64,000 bases of DNA from a virus. The position numbers and the translations under genes are program-made. Positions 52,163 to 60,071 of the stretch are shown one piece after another. Where the stretch lies: the IMG/VR virus record IMGVR_UViG_3300049215_000527, positions 21,270 through 85,269 of that record; one strand, given 5' to 3'. The notes beneath the pieces are model-generated. The model worked only from the letters and a program-made list of their open reading frames with translations, did no database searches and was not told the origin of the DNA. How positions within the stretch are numbered: position 1 is the first letter of the stretch; each line of letters starts with the position of its first letter.

Positions 52163-52190
52163 AGTATACGGCTGAGCACTGATTTGTCAA
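52163..52190 (-). promoter_or_regulatory. Promoter of the first small RNA
   Basis: Minus-strand TTGACA (52190-52185), 16-bp spacer, TATACT (52168-52163). Expected start near 52156. Confidence 0.75.
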
Positions 52191-52321
52191 GGATGATTTG
52201 TGAGCGAATAGTGTGCAACCCCTGAACAAACCCTCAACCGCAGCGAAACAAAAGCCACCCGCCACGCCGTGCACGGATGCGCAACGGGTAGCGAACGGTC
52301 GGCAAGGCATCCAACCATTTC

Positions 52322-52467
52322 AATCAAACATGAGCCTCATCTGAGGCGAACAGCATAGCCATATGCTATGCTAGCCATAGGTGTGCCGCGCGGGCCTTGT
52401 CCGTTGGGCGTGCCGAGTGGGCGTTGGAGTCACTACCTCCGGCGTCCACGTCTCCCGTATATGGCTC
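52322..52467 (-). ncRNA. Second predicted small RNA
   Basis: About 146 nt from a TTGACA/TATCTT promoter. It contains GGAG/CTCC-type and ACGCC/GGCGT-like pairings, then AGCATAGC/GCTATGCT (52352-52372) and a final GCCTC/GAGGC hairpin (52334-52347) followed by a weak T-rich TCATGTTTG. Termination is less certain than for the first RNA. Confidence 0.45.
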
Positions 52468-52473
52468 ATGAGC

Positions 52474-52502
52474 AAGATAGCCCAAATGCGCTACCCTGTC
52501 AA
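52474..52502 (-). promoter_or_regulatory. Promoter of the second small RNA
   Basis: Minus-strand TTGACA (52502-52497), 17-bp spacer, TATCTT (52479-52474). It is followed by GCTCATGAGC, a short palindrome near the expected start. Confidence 0.65.
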
Positions 52503-52545
52503 ATGGGTTGTAAGAAAAGATTAAGACTTGTTTGATTGTTCCGGT

Positions 52546-52788
52546 TCATTTTCCATTATCAATGATTGACTCTGGAATGTCCGAGTTTGGTGCCTCTTCA
52601 TCAATCAGATCTCTGACCTTAACACCAAGTGCCGCTGCCAACGCTTCGAGTGTTTGAAGCGTTGCGTTATATTCAGGGTTATTGAAGATGCGCAGAATAA
52701 CATTGTAAGCCACGTTCGACCTTTTAAATAGTTCGGTGGCATCGATGTTCTGTGCTTCTGCAATTTCCTTGACTCGCAATCGAGCCAT
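52546..52788 (-). CDS. Cro/CI-type HTH repressor
   Basis: This 80-residue protein starts MARLRVKEIAEAQNIDATEL (ATG 52788, GAGGGGAT upstream). The HTH continues LFKRSNVAYNVILRIFN, and the C-terminus LQTLEALAAALGVKVRDLID closes an XRE-type fold. A second ATG 21 bases upstream (52809) falls on the predicted transcript start and would give a leaderless message. Likely part of the lysogeny switch. A+T-richer than its neighbours. Confidence 0.8.
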   Translation of the reverse strand: MARLRVKEIAEAQNIDATELFKRSNVAYNVILRIFNNPEYNATLQTLEALAAALGVKVRDLIDEEAPNSDIPESIIDNGK

Positions 52789-52815
52789 GTTTTTAATCCC
52801 CTCGGTCATGTTGAT

Positions 52816-52844
52816 ATGATACCGTACATTGTCGCCATTGTCAA
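52816..52844 (-). promoter_or_regulatory. Promoter of the repressor gene
   Basis: Minus-strand TTGACA (52844-52839), 17-bp spacer, TATCAT (52821-52816). An ACCGT/ACGGT inverted repeat at about 52850-52864 and related GTACC half-sites lie beside it and may be operators. Confidence 0.75.
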
Positions 52845-52951
52845 GGGTACCGTTTAAGACGGTCTACATCTTGACGCATGCCTTAAAAGGTGTTATAACT
52901 TTCACAGGCGACACTGTAAGGTGATTCCATCGCACCGGAACAACTGAAAAG

Positions 52952-53377
52952 CTACGGTTTCTGAGTTAGAATCCACTGTTCGATGTCCAGTTTCAGGCGG
53001 TCATATGACACCAGAACCTGATCGACGTACCGGATGAACGCTTGAAACGGTTGCAGATCCACCGTTTCCTTGTGGCGCATGTTTTCGCGGTGTTTAGCCC
53101 GCATAGTTTTGTAATCCCCACGCCGCATGAAGAAGGAGAGTCCCAACGCATCCGCTTTCATCTGGCGATCAAAGCGCCCCTGGGCGCGCACGGTCTTCAT
53201 GTGGCTACGCACATCCTGCAAGAGCAGTTTCAGTTCTTTCTTGGCAAGGTTGACAGCGGCGATGGCATGACGTGCCTCAGTCACCGTTGTGTAGTGCAGA
53301 GCATTCACCCGCAGCATGATCGTGTTACGGCGTTGTTCGTAGGGCTCTAGGGGGTCATGCGCTGGCTGGCGAAACAT
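52952..53377 (-). CDS. Unknown basic helical protein
   Basis: This 141-residue protein starts MFRQPAHDPLEPYEQRRNTI after AGGAGG. Long Arg/Lys-rich helices (VNLAKKELKLLLQDVRSHMK). It lies between the repressor and another HTH gene. DNA or RNA binding is possible; no family recognised. Confidence 0.55.
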   Translation of the reverse strand: MFRQPAHDPLEPYEQRRNTIMLRVNALHYTTVTEARHAIAAVNLAKKELKLLLQDVRSHMKTVRAQGRFDRQMKADALGLSFFMRRGDYKTMRAKHRENMRHKETVDLQPFQAFIRYVDQVLVSYDRLKLDIEQWILTQKP

Positions 53378-53460
53378 ACCTAGTCCTCCTGTTAAGTTGA
53401 CGTCTGCGATGTGACAGCATACACTAAACCTCAAGGATAACTTGTGGTGTGGTGGTGTGT

Positions 53461-53673
53461 ATGGCGCGAAAAAAGGGCGTGTGGCGATTAGTGACGATCG
53501 CTGAAGCGGCACGCGAATATGACATGGCTTATGACCGCATGCGCAATCTGATCCGGCGGTCACAGATTCCGGCGTACCCCTCTCCCACGGGCAATCGTCG
53601 TTCCAAGGTGGTATATCGAGCAACCGATATCAAATTACTCATGATCCCGGCCTCATTGCCGCGTGCATCATGA
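53461..53673 (+). CDS. Small HTH protein
   Basis: This 70-residue protein (MARKKGVWRLVTIAEAAREY) has an excisionase/MerR-like helix pair and a wing (KVVYRATDIKLLM). A GTG twelve bases upstream is an alternative start. It overlaps the end of the next, convergent gene by six bases. Confidence 0.6.
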   Translation: MARKKGVWRLVTIAEAAREYDMAYDRMRNLIRRSQIPAYPSPTGNRRSKVVYRATDIKLLMIPASLPRAS

Positions 53674-54255
53674 CATGGCCAGCATTTCGGTGGTTTTCCG
53701 ACGGTAGCGCGGCAGGTCATCATTGCGATGCTGCCACCACTCATACACCGCATCCGCATAAAAGCGGGCGCGGGTCAGCGGATCAACATTGAGGACCAGC
53801 GCCATTTCCGCGCGCTCTTTGTAGGTGGATTCCCAGGTGAGGCGTTGCCAATCCCGATTGTGCTGCGCGAAACGCAGGGTATCCAGGATGTACTGTTTCA
53901 CCTGCGCGTCTCTACCGTTTGCGGCTTCGCGCTTTTCGACCATATCCAGCAGGGCCTGCACATCCGGCAATCCTTCAACCCGTAGTACATCCTCTAGCGA
54001 TACCTCCAATTCACGGGCAATGATCAAGCAATGCCAGAGCAACGCCTGAATCTTGCCGTTGAGAATTTGCCCCAACGTGGTTTCGTTGATGTGCATCTCT
54101 GCTAAGCCGAGATGCGCTTGGGCGACCCAGGTTTCCCCGTCATGGTGTGCTGCCCAGTTCGCTTTGGCTTTGGCGAAGAACTGCTTGGCTTTGGTGGCAT
54201 CAAACCCACTTTCCATTGCAGCCATCTCCGCCGTCCGCTTGCGTGTTACCGCCAT
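53668..54255 (-). CDS. XRE-family-like regulator
   Basis: This 195-residue protein has an N-terminal basic helix, a central HTH-like LGLAEMHINETTLGQILNGK and LEVSLEDVLRVEGL, and a long helical C-terminus. Layout suits a phage repressor or antirepressor. Promoter TGGACA/TATACT lies upstream. It is divergent from the Cro-like gene at 54497, so the pair may form the genetic switch. Confidence 0.6.
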   Translation of the reverse strand: MAVTRKRTAEMAAMESGFDATKAKQFFAKAKANWAAHHDGETWVAQAHLGLAEMHINETTLGQILNGKIQALLWHCLIIARELEVSLEDVLRVEGLPDVQALLDMVEKREAANGRDAQVKQYILDTLRFAQHNRDWQRLTWESTYKERAEMALVLNVDPLTRARFYADAVYEWWQHRNDDLPRYRRKTTEMLAMS

Positions 54256-54307
54256 AATCCCGCTCCATTACCTCTATTGTGTCACAGCAGATCTAGTCTA
54301 CTAAAAC

Positions 54308-54337
54308 AGTATAACACTGCCAAATAATTCTTGTCCA
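54308..54337 (-). promoter_or_regulatory. Promoter of the leftward regulator
   Basis: Minus-strand TGGACA (54337-54332), 18-bp spacer, TATACT (54313-54308). It faces away from the promoter at 54441. Confidence 0.55.
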
Positions 54338-54361
54338 GAAAAGATAGGCTTTATCCCAGGA

Positions 54362-54429
54362 TATTCCTAGTCCCGTGCAAAATTCTTATTCAGATTCTTT
54401 TCGTAGGACAGGAGATCTGTCTAGGAATA
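54362..54429. repeat. Operator-like inverted repeats in the switch region
   Basis: TATTCCTAG (54362-54370) and CTAGGAATA (54421-54429) form a 9-bp inverted repeat 50 bp apart. GACAG/CTGTC (54407-54421) lies between, centred on AGATCT. These may bind a looping repressor between the two divergent promoters. Confidence 0.5.
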
Positions 54430-54434
54430 GCATG

Positions 54435-54469
54435 TCTACCTTGACAAGGTAGATCATCCGTGGTATAGT
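54435..54469 (+). promoter_or_regulatory. Rightward early promoter with overlapping operator
   Basis: TTGACA (54441-54446), 17-bp spacer, TATAGT (54464-54469). The 19-bp perfect palindrome TCTACCTTGACAAGGTAGA (54435-54453) covers the -35 box, so a dimeric repressor there would silence the right arm. Confidence 0.85.
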
Positions 54470-54496
54470 CGAAATACGATAAGAAAGGAGAGCGCA

Positions 54497-54748
54497 ATGC
54501 GAACGACCAAGCCTGTCGTCAACGACCCGCTGGTGATTCAACCAGAAGATTTACGCGCCTGGCGCATGAGCGTAGGTGCCTCACAAACCGATGTGGCGAA
54601 GCTGGCAAAATCCTCGCAAGACCGCATTTCTCTTATTGAGACGCGGGTTGCTGGCACCATTCGTACCTACATTGCTGTCAACCGTGCCCTGCGCACGCTG
54701 GAATCACAACGGCAGCAACGTGCGGCACAACTGGCGCATGCCGCCTAA
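54497..54748 (+). CDS. Cro-like XRE HTH protein
   Basis: This 83-residue protein has AAAGGAG upstream and an HTH (RAWRMSVGASQTDVAKLAKS, SQDRISLIE) followed by a helical tail. First gene of the rightward early arm, just after the operator. Likely the Cro-type counterpart of the leftward regulator. Confidence 0.75.
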   Translation: MRTTKPVVNDPLVIQPEDLRAWRMSVGASQTDVAKLAKSSQDRISLIETRVAGTIRTYIAVNRALRTLESQRQQRAAQLAHAA

Positions 54749-54803
54749 GAAAATGCCACCTGACGCGGTAAACGTCGGTGGCCAGAACCAAGGGAGTTAC
54801 GAC

Positions 54804-55262
54804 ATGGTTCATTCCCATCCTACCACACGGCGCTTGAAGAGTGCAACCAAGCAGAACCTTTCGGCCCTTCCCCCCTCTTCCTCTGCCAGCGACGGGACGC
54901 CCCCTGCCCCGTCGCGCGGTGGGGGTCTCACCTACCCTGCTAAGACGCACGTCGATGACGTGTGCCAGGGGCGCATCATTACCGTCGAGAGCGAGTGGAC
55001 GGGTACCCATTGGGTGCATCGCATCCCTGGCCATGACAAGTGCGTCAATCACTGGTGCTGGTGTCGGGGTACCCATCATGCCGCCGAACTGAGCCTGCAC
55101 GAGTGGGTCTGGTACATCCGGCATTACTATCTCATCCTGGGGGCCAGCGGCGATGATTATGCCTTCGGGCTCCGCAAGTTGGCCGAGATGGGCCTGACCC
55201 GTGAGACGGCGCGGCAGGTGCTCGACCCGCCCACAAATGCGACGGAAAGGCGGGCGGCGTGA
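54804..55262 (+). CDS. Unknown protein with Cys/His/Trp-rich centre
   Basis: This 152-residue protein starts MVHSHPTTRRLKSATKQNLS after GGGAG. The Ser/Pro-rich N-terminus is followed by GHDKCVNHWCWCRGTHHAAE, a Cys-x4-Cys-x-Cys/His patch that could bind metal, and a helical C-terminus. An upstream in-frame ATG is not supported. Last base of its stop starts the next gene. Function unknown. Confidence 0.5.
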   Translation: MVHSHPTTRRLKSATKQNLSALPPSSSASDGTPPAPSRGGGLTYPAKTHVDDVCQGRIITVESEWTGTHWVHRIPGHDKCVNHWCWCRGTHHAAELSLHEWVWYIRHYYLILGASGDDYAFGLRKLAEMGLTRETARQVLDPPTNATERRAA

Positions 55263-56323
55263 TGACACTGCAAATCAAGAAAGCCGTTAAGACACGGGTC
55301 AAGATCCGCATTGCGCTGGCTGGCCCCGCCGGATCGGGTAAGACGCTCACCTCGCTGCGTTTTGCCAAGGTGTTAGCCGAGGGCGGCAAGATTCTGGTCA
55401 TTGATACAGAGCATGGCCGCGCAAGTGTTTATGCTAGTCGCTTTGATTTCGATGTGGTCGAACTCGACAAGTTTTCACCACTCATTTACGTGGAAGCGTT
55501 AGAACTTGCGGAACAAGAAAACTATAGCGTCGTTGTCATCGACAGTTTGACGCACGCATGGACAGGCGAGGGCGGCGTGCTTGAGATTGTGGACAAAGCC
55601 ACGGCACGCGCCAAAAGCAACAACTCATTTACGAGCGGATGGTCCGTTGGTACGCCGCTGCACAACCAACTCATCAACAAAATCATGGCTGCCCCCTTCC
55701 ATGTGATTGCTACGATGCGTGCCAAAACAGAGTATGTCATGGAGTCAACGGGGGGCAAATCTACCCCGCGCAAAACGGGCATGGCGGCAATCCAGCGGGA
55801 CAACATGGATTATGAATTCAACTTCTATGCCACGATGGATCGGGAGCATACCCTGAGCATTGAAAAGTCCGACCCCGAATGCTTTGAAGTAGGCGATCAG
55901 ATTGGCTTGCCGGATGAGCGCGTGGCGGCAAAAATGTTGACTTGGCTCAATGATGGCGCAGAACCAACACCACGCGCAAAACAAGAAGATCCCCCTGCCC
56001 TCGCCACCGATGCGCAGTTAGTCGCCTTGCGTGACCTTGCGGCAAAGCTGGGACCAAATAGGCACATCATTCCTGCTGACCTCACTTTTCAGCGGGCCAA
56101 CGAACTGGGCAAAGCATGGAAAGAGGAACTGACAAGACCCTCGCCGCAAACTGTCATGAATGTGGAGCCATTTGCCACGGATCGCCAAATCAGCAGCATC
56201 CACAAACTCTGCGCAGCACTTAGCCGCCCTGAACCGGATGTGGCAATGATGACTTTTGCCACCGCCCGTGAATTGATAACGCAACTCACCCAAGCTTATT
56301 CCGAATCGAGGCAGGCATCATGA
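55262..56323 (+). CDS. Sak4-like AAA ATPase (single-strand annealing/recombination)
   Basis: This 353-residue protein has GPAGSGKTLTSLRFAKVL (Walker A, about residue 21), ILVIDTEHGRAS and VVVIDSLTHAWTG (Walker B), ATMRAKTEYVM (sensor-like) and a C-terminal extension. This is the RecA/Rad51-like Sak4 or AAA_24 layout found in phage recombination modules. With a RusA-like resolvase downstream it forms a small recombination set. No separate SSB gene is seen. Confidence 0.8.
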   Translation: MTLQIKKAVKTRVKIRIALAGPAGSGKTLTSLRFAKVLAEGGKILVIDTEHGRASVYASRFDFDVVELDKFSPLIYVEALELAEQENYSVVVIDSLTHAWTGEGGVLEIVDKATARAKSNNSFTSGWSVGTPLHNQLINKIMAAPFHVIATMRAKTEYVMESTGGKSTPRKTGMAAIQRDNMDYEFNFYATMDREHTLSIEKSDPECFEVGDQIGLPDERVAAKMLTWLNDGAEPTPRAKQEDPPALATDAQLVALRDLAAKLGPNRHIIPADLTFQRANELGKAWKEELTRPSPQTVMNVEPFATDRQISSIHKLCAALSRPEPDVAMMTFATARELITQLTQAYSESRQAS

Positions 56324-56505
56324 CCACGATCCTCACCTATCTCATCATTCCCATCGCCTTTATCGCGGGCCTGGGCCTCGCCATTCGGTGGCAATCCCGC
56401 CGCCCGCGCCCTGAGGCCACCGACCCGAAAGAGCGGGCGCACGATGCGGTCATCGCGGCGCAATTCGCCCGCAAACGGCCATCACGCAAGGGGGATGTGC
56501 GATGA
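56320..56505 (+). CDS. Small membrane protein
   Basis: This 61-residue protein has one N-terminal span (LTYLIIPIAFIAGLGLAI) and a basic cytoplasmic tail. ATGA overlaps at both ends. Function unknown. Confidence 0.6.
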   Translation: MTTILTYLIIPIAFIAGLGLAIRWQSRRPRPEATDPKERAHDAVIAAQFARKRPSRKGDVR

Positions 56506-56759
56506 CCCCCACACGTCGCAAACATTGGCAGCGCCGCCGTGCCGTGCGCACGATTGCCGCCGACCTCTATGCGCGGCAACGCCATATCACCGATGCCCGC
56601 ACCCGCCTTGAGGTGATCACGGAACTCGTCATGGATGCCCGCCACGAATATCTCTGTGCCCGCGAATATGGCACATACATGGAAACGCAGGAATTGCAGC
56701 GCGTGTTTCTTTGGCTAGTGGATAAACGCGATAGGGCGAAAAAGGCGGTGGCGCGATGA
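56502..56759 (+). CDS. Small basic helical protein
   Basis: This 85-residue protein (MTPTRRKHWQRRRAVRTIAA...) is Arg-rich and helical, coupled by ATGA overlaps. Possible nucleic-acid binding; no family recognised. Confidence 0.5.
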   Translation: MTPTRRKHWQRRRAVRTIAADLYARQRHITDARTRLEVITELVMDARHEYLCAREYGTYMETQELQRVFLWLVDKRDRAKKAVAR

Positions 56760-57115
56760 CGACTACCCTACTGGGCTTTCCCCTTCCCAACCGCTGGCGA
56801 TACTTGCGCCGCTTTGGGCCATCGGGCGCGGCGTATACCGACACCAAAACGGGCATGACCATTATCGAAACGATCAGCGATGTCTCTGATAGCGATCAGG
56901 ACTGGCATCACCTGAGCATGGCGCATGAAGACCATGTGCCAACCTATGACGAAATGAAGCTCTGCAAAGCGGTGTTCATTGGCGATGCGCACACGTCGAT
57001 GCAGTTCTTTCCTGCCAAGAGTCGGCACGTCAACATCCACGAATACTGCCTGCATCTCTGGACACCAATGGACCACGATATCACACCAGATTTTGGCCAG
57101 GAGGGGACGATATGA
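56756..57115 (+). CDS. Conserved phage protein, DUF7694-like
   Basis: This 119-residue protein has DWHHLSMAHEDHVPTYDEMK and RHVNIHEYCLHLW, the spaced His/Trp pattern of a phage family I recall as DUF7694. Family number is uncertain. Function unknown. Confidence 0.55.
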   Translation: MTTTLLGFPLPNRWRYLRRFGPSGAAYTDTKTGMTIIETISDVSDSDQDWHHLSMAHEDHVPTYDEMKLCKAVFIGDAHTSMQFFPAKSRHVNIHEYCLHLWTPMDHDITPDFGQEGTI

Positions 57116-57225
57116 ACACGCAGGATTTCGCTATCATCGCCCTGGCGCTGTGCACCGTCATCGCCACCACACGGCCCGCCTGGCGGCATTGTGACGTGCC
57201 ATGTGTGCTAGGAATGGAGGCATAG
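57112..57225 (+). CDS. Tiny membrane peptide
   Basis: A 37-residue frame (MNTQDFAIIALALCTVIATT...) coupled by ATGA to the previous gene. One short hydrophobic span. Confidence 0.4.
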   Translation: MNTQDFAIIALALCTVIATTRPAWRHCDVPCVLGMEA

Positions 57226-57228
57226 CCG

Positions 57229-57603
57229 ATGATCAACAAAGTTTCACGCCCCATGCCCGATCTGCCGGAGTGGCGCTTCCGTGACTGGCTGCGGATGCAA
57301 TCCCCCGTCACCTGCGTGGGCTATGCGTTACATGGTGAATCATGCCCCCTCGCCAACTGGCTCAGCGAGGAGGTGCTCGAAGGTGTGACCGAGATCTTCG
57401 TCACCGAGGATCAGATCGACGTGCGGCATGGCGAGGATGACTTCTACACGACCTATCGCCCCCATGCCTGGATGCAAACCTTCATCGAGCGCGTGGATGA
57501 TATCGGTAAGGAGCGCGACGACAGCGAGCGCGACATCACGGCGGGCATGGCGCTGGAACTCCTCGCCGATATCCACGTGTGGGAACTGGCGGTGGCGGCA
57601 TGA
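57229..57603 (+). CDS. Unknown protein
   Basis: This 124-residue protein (MINKVSRPMPDLPEWRFRDW...) is acidic with a long helical C-terminus. ATGA overlap with the next gene. No family recognised. Confidence 0.55.
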   Translation: MINKVSRPMPDLPEWRFRDWLRMQSPVTCVGYALHGESCPLANWLSEEVLEGVTEIFVTEDQIDVRHGEDDFYTTYRPHAWMQTFIERVDDIGKERDDSERDITAGMALELLADIHVWELAVAA

Positions 57604-57770
57604 ATGACGACCTCTTGGCGCAACGCATCCTGGCGGTCCTCGACGACGAAGATGCACTCGATCATCTGTACGACGCCACGGTGCAAGAGGGCGACCTCAC
57701 GGATAGCCTGCGGTTCCAGGAACTGGTGATTGCCCTACGGCAGCGGCAAGGGGAGCGGCAGAATGCCTGA
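57600..57770 (+). CDS. Small acidic protein
   Basis: This 56-residue protein (MNDDLLAQRILAVLDDEDAL...) is helical and acidic, overlapping neighbours at both ends. Function unknown. Confidence 0.5.
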   Translation: MNDDLLAQRILAVLDDEDALDHLYDATVQEGDLTDSLRFQELVIALRQRQGERQNA

Positions 57771-57906
57771 CGACGAATTGGGGGCATGGCGGATCATCCT
57801 GCTCATTGCCAACGCCGTGATGGCGCTGTGTGGCATGGTGGCCTGCATCCTGGCGGCGATTCTCCGCCGCCGCCCCATTCGTCGGGAGTGGCAAGACCCT
57901 CGGTAG
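57763..57906 (+). CDS. Tiny membrane protein
   Basis: This 47-residue frame has one span (IILLIANAVMALCGMVACIL) then a basic tail (RRRPIRREWQDPR). Overlaps the previous gene by eight bases. Confidence 0.5.
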   Translation: MPDDELGAWRIILLIANAVMALCGMVACILAAILRRRPIRREWQDPR

Positions 57907-57928
57907 ACCTTGGTGAGGCGGTGGGTGG

Positions 57929-58270
57929 ATGGAAACGGTCAGTCTGGCGACGTGGCAACGACAGGCGGCATGGCTCGAAGTTTATTGCAAACAGCACCCG
58001 TGTGAGGCATGGGGCTGGGAACGGCTCGGTTTCATCCTGCGGCGGTGCGGACGGCCACAGGCGGCGGTGCGGGCCTATCGCAAGGCCATTGACCTGGATG
58101 CCACCGCCTACACCTGGGTGATGCTGGGGCTGGCCCACCACGAGGCAGGCCACCTACACGCCGCGCACATGGCGTTTATCACGGCAGCGGCGATGGACCA
58201 GGATGAGCAAGACTGGCTCATTAGACTCGGTTATCTCGAAGCGATTTTGACGGGAAAGGAAGCAGCATAA
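57929..58270 (+). CDS. TPR-like protein
   Basis: This 113-residue protein contains AWGWERLGFILRRCGRPQAA, VRAYRKAIDLDATAYTWVML and HHEAGHLHAAHMAFITAAAM, the A/G-x-Y/F pattern of two to three TPR repeats. Last base of its stop starts the next gene. Probably mediates protein contacts. Confidence 0.65.
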   Translation: METVSLATWQRQAAWLEVYCKQHPCEAWGWERLGFILRRCGRPQAAVRAYRKAIDLDATAYTWVMLGLAHHEAGHLHAAHMAFITAAAMDQDEQDWLIRLGYLEAILTGKEAA

Positions 58271-58512
58271 TGATTCACCCGAACCTCATGACGATAGATG
58301 ACCCGCGTCGCCTGGCAGGGCTGACCCTCAAGGCGATCCTGGCCCAACTGGACATGACACCCTATGCCTTTGCTGACCGGGCGGGATTGAAACGCGACAC
58401 GGTGGTGCTAGTGGCGGCGGGCCGTGCCACCCCACGAGACGCCACCAAAGCAAAGATCGCCGCTGCCCTGGGCATGGCGGTCAAGGATATCGTGTGGGAG
58501 GTGGTCCCATGA
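58270..58512 (+). CDS. XRE-type HTH protein
   Basis: This 80-residue protein has LDMTPYAFADRAGLKRDTVV and a closing KAKIAAALGMAVKDIVWEV, an XRE/Cro fold. Likely a small regulator of the right arm. ATGA overlap with the next gene. Confidence 0.7.
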   Translation: MIHPNLMTIDDPRRLAGLTLKAILAQLDMTPYAFADRAGLKRDTVVLVAAGRATPRDATKAKIAAALGMAVKDIVWEVVP

Positions 58513-59228
58513 TCCTACAACAGCTACGGCACTGGTTGGCCCGCTGGCAACGGACGCTACCCACCACACCGCCCCCTGTGACCTTGCCGGGTAATCTCCC
58601 TGTCATGCCCTATCAGGCGAGTGTGTACGACTATCTGGCGGCAGACACCCAACTGGCCCTGACACCGCCGCCGCCCCCACCGCCTTACAACATCTTGTGG
58701 GAAGCGGAGGCCATTGCGGCGGCGGAATGGCGGCGCATCACTGGCAAGGGTGACGCCAAGAGCCAGATTGCCACCTGCCCGGTAGCACGCCCGGTCCTGG
58801 CCACCCAGGCCCAAGCCTGCCTCGACCAGTTATCCGAAAGCGTGCTGCTCACCAAAGATAAACTCCCGCTCCTGCCAGCCTGGCGGGATGAGCTCGATTA
58901 TCTCGGTCATCAGTGCCTGCGTCGCCACATCAATGATGCCCAGTTCGCCATGACGCTGCCAGAGCAAACCCGCCTGACCTGGGCCATTGACCACGGCTTT
59001 ATCCGTCTGAGCATCCACGTCTTCTATCCCCCGTCGTGGGGCCATGAGGATGCATGGGTGATGCAGGTCGTTGCCCCCTTGGCCGAGATTGTAGTGCACA
59101 CGATGGACCTGCCCCTCTATTGCCTGGATGACCTCGAATTCGTGCGCCCTATCCCCGCTTATTCGGACGATGAGGCGATGTGGTCTTTCACCCTCTGGGA
59201 AGAGGACGTTTCGGCGGAGGTGGCCTGA
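58509..59228 (+). CDS. Unknown protein
   Basis: This 239-residue protein starts MILQQLRHWLARWQRTLPTT, then a Pro-rich segment and a mixed domain (VFYPPSWGHEDAWVMQVVAP). No family recognised. TGATG coupling to the next gene. Confidence 0.55.
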   Translation: MILQQLRHWLARWQRTLPTTPPPVTLPGNLPVMPYQASVYDYLAADTQLALTPPPPPPPYNILWEAEAIAAAEWRRITGKGDAKSQIATCPVARPVLATQAQACLDQLSESVLLTKDKLPLLPAWRDELDYLGHQCLRRHINDAQFAMTLPEQTRLTWAIDHGFIRLSIHVFYPPSWGHEDAWVMQVVAPLAEIVVHTMDLPLYCLDDLEFVRPIPAYSDDEAMWSFTLWEEDVSAEVA

Positions 59229-59383
59229 TGCGCAAGACCCACATTGTCATCCTCGGTCTCATGGGTGCCACCTTGCTCAACCTGATGCCCTACATCACGG
59301 TGCAATGGTTTGAGTTTCTGACTTCCGCCGCGCTATTCGCCTGGGCGTGTCTCACCTGTGCCTCTTGGAAGGAGGGCCAGTAA
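59228..59383 (+). CDS. Tiny two-span membrane protein
   Basis: This 51-residue frame has spans HIVILGLMGATLLNLMPYIT and LTSAALFAWACLTCASW. It shares one base with the next start (TAATG). Confidence 0.5.
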   Translation: MRKTHIVILGLMGATLLNLMPYITVQWFEFLTSAALFAWACLTCASWKEGQ

Positions 59384-59610
59384 TGCTGCTCTTTCGCAAC
59401 GCCATCGTGCAGTACACGCATATTAGTTGCAATTTTGATAACCAATATGTTCAGGTCGCCTATGACGGCGCGCGCAACGAGTATGTGGTGACACGCGATA
59501 AAAGGGTCGCGAAGCGCCTGCGCGATCTGCCGAGCCTACAAGTGTGGATGGAGCAGGTGATGCCCGGCATCACCCACACCGCTTGCTGGCGTGGGGAGGT
59601 GCAACGATGA
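59383..59610 (+). CDS. Small unknown protein
   Basis: This 75-residue protein (MLLFRNAIVQYTHISCNFDN...) has a short beta start and a basic helix (KRVAKRLRDLPSLQVWME). ATGA overlap with the resolvase gene. Confidence 0.5.
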   Translation: MLLFRNAIVQYTHISCNFDNQYVQVAYDGARNEYVVTRDKRVAKRLRDLPSLQVWMEQVMPGITHTACWRGEVQR

Positions 59611-60071
59611 CGGCACATGCAACCCTGCGGGCGGTGGATAGCAACATCATTCATGTGGCATGGCCCAGCCGTGCCCCCGATGTGCGCGTGTTCGTGGCGG
59701 GTGTGCCCGTGAGTGAAAATCACAATCGGGCGCTGGCGGGGCAAGTAACGGCACGCGGTGGGCGGCGGCAATATCAGACCGCCGCAACCCAGGCCTGGCG
59801 CGGCGCGGTCATGGTGGCCGTGCGCAACCACCTCACCCAACGACACATCACGCTTACCCCGCCATTGGCCGTGGTCTGCATTTTTGTGAACACCACGGGC
59901 GATCCCCCAAACTATCTCAAAACTACGCTGGATGCCATCCAAGACGCGACTCATATCAACGACAAAACGTATCGGCCACTCATGGTCGATGGGCAACGCC
60001 ATAAAGGCCACCCCAAAGGGGTCCTCATTGAACTGTGGTCTGCGCCTGGACCCAATGGAGACGCGGCATGA
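59607..60071 (+). CDS. RusA-like Holliday-junction resolvase
   Basis: This 154-residue protein has a Lys-rich N-terminal arm region, LAGQVTARGGRRQYQTAAT, then NTTGDPPNYLKTTLDAIQDA and THINDKTYRPLMVDGQRHKG, matching the RusA D-x-x-N-x-x-K-x-x-x-D-x-L and D-D signature in outline. It resolves four-way junctions made during phage recombination. One catalytic Asp position is altered, so activity is likely but not certain. Confidence 0.65.
   Translation: MTAHATLRAVDSNIIHVAWPSRAPDVRVFVAGVPVSENHNRALAGQVTARGGRRQYQTAATQAWRGAVMVAVRNHLTQRHITLTPPLAVVCIFVNTTGDPPNYLKTTLDAIQDATHINDKTYRPLMVDGQRHKGHPKGVLIELWSAPGPNGDAA

Larger units (their letters stand above)
51912..52545. other. Non-coding region with two predicted small RNA units
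   Basis: No credible protein gene is seen across 634 bases between the kinase start and the repressor-like gene. Two leftward consensus-like promoters and many hairpins are present and described separately. The stretch at about 52200-52320 has no clear structure. Confidence 0.6.

Noticed and set aside
51959-52467. tRNA or tmRNA genes
   Set aside because: No T-loop GTTCGA-type sequence or acceptor pairing; stems are simple hairpins.
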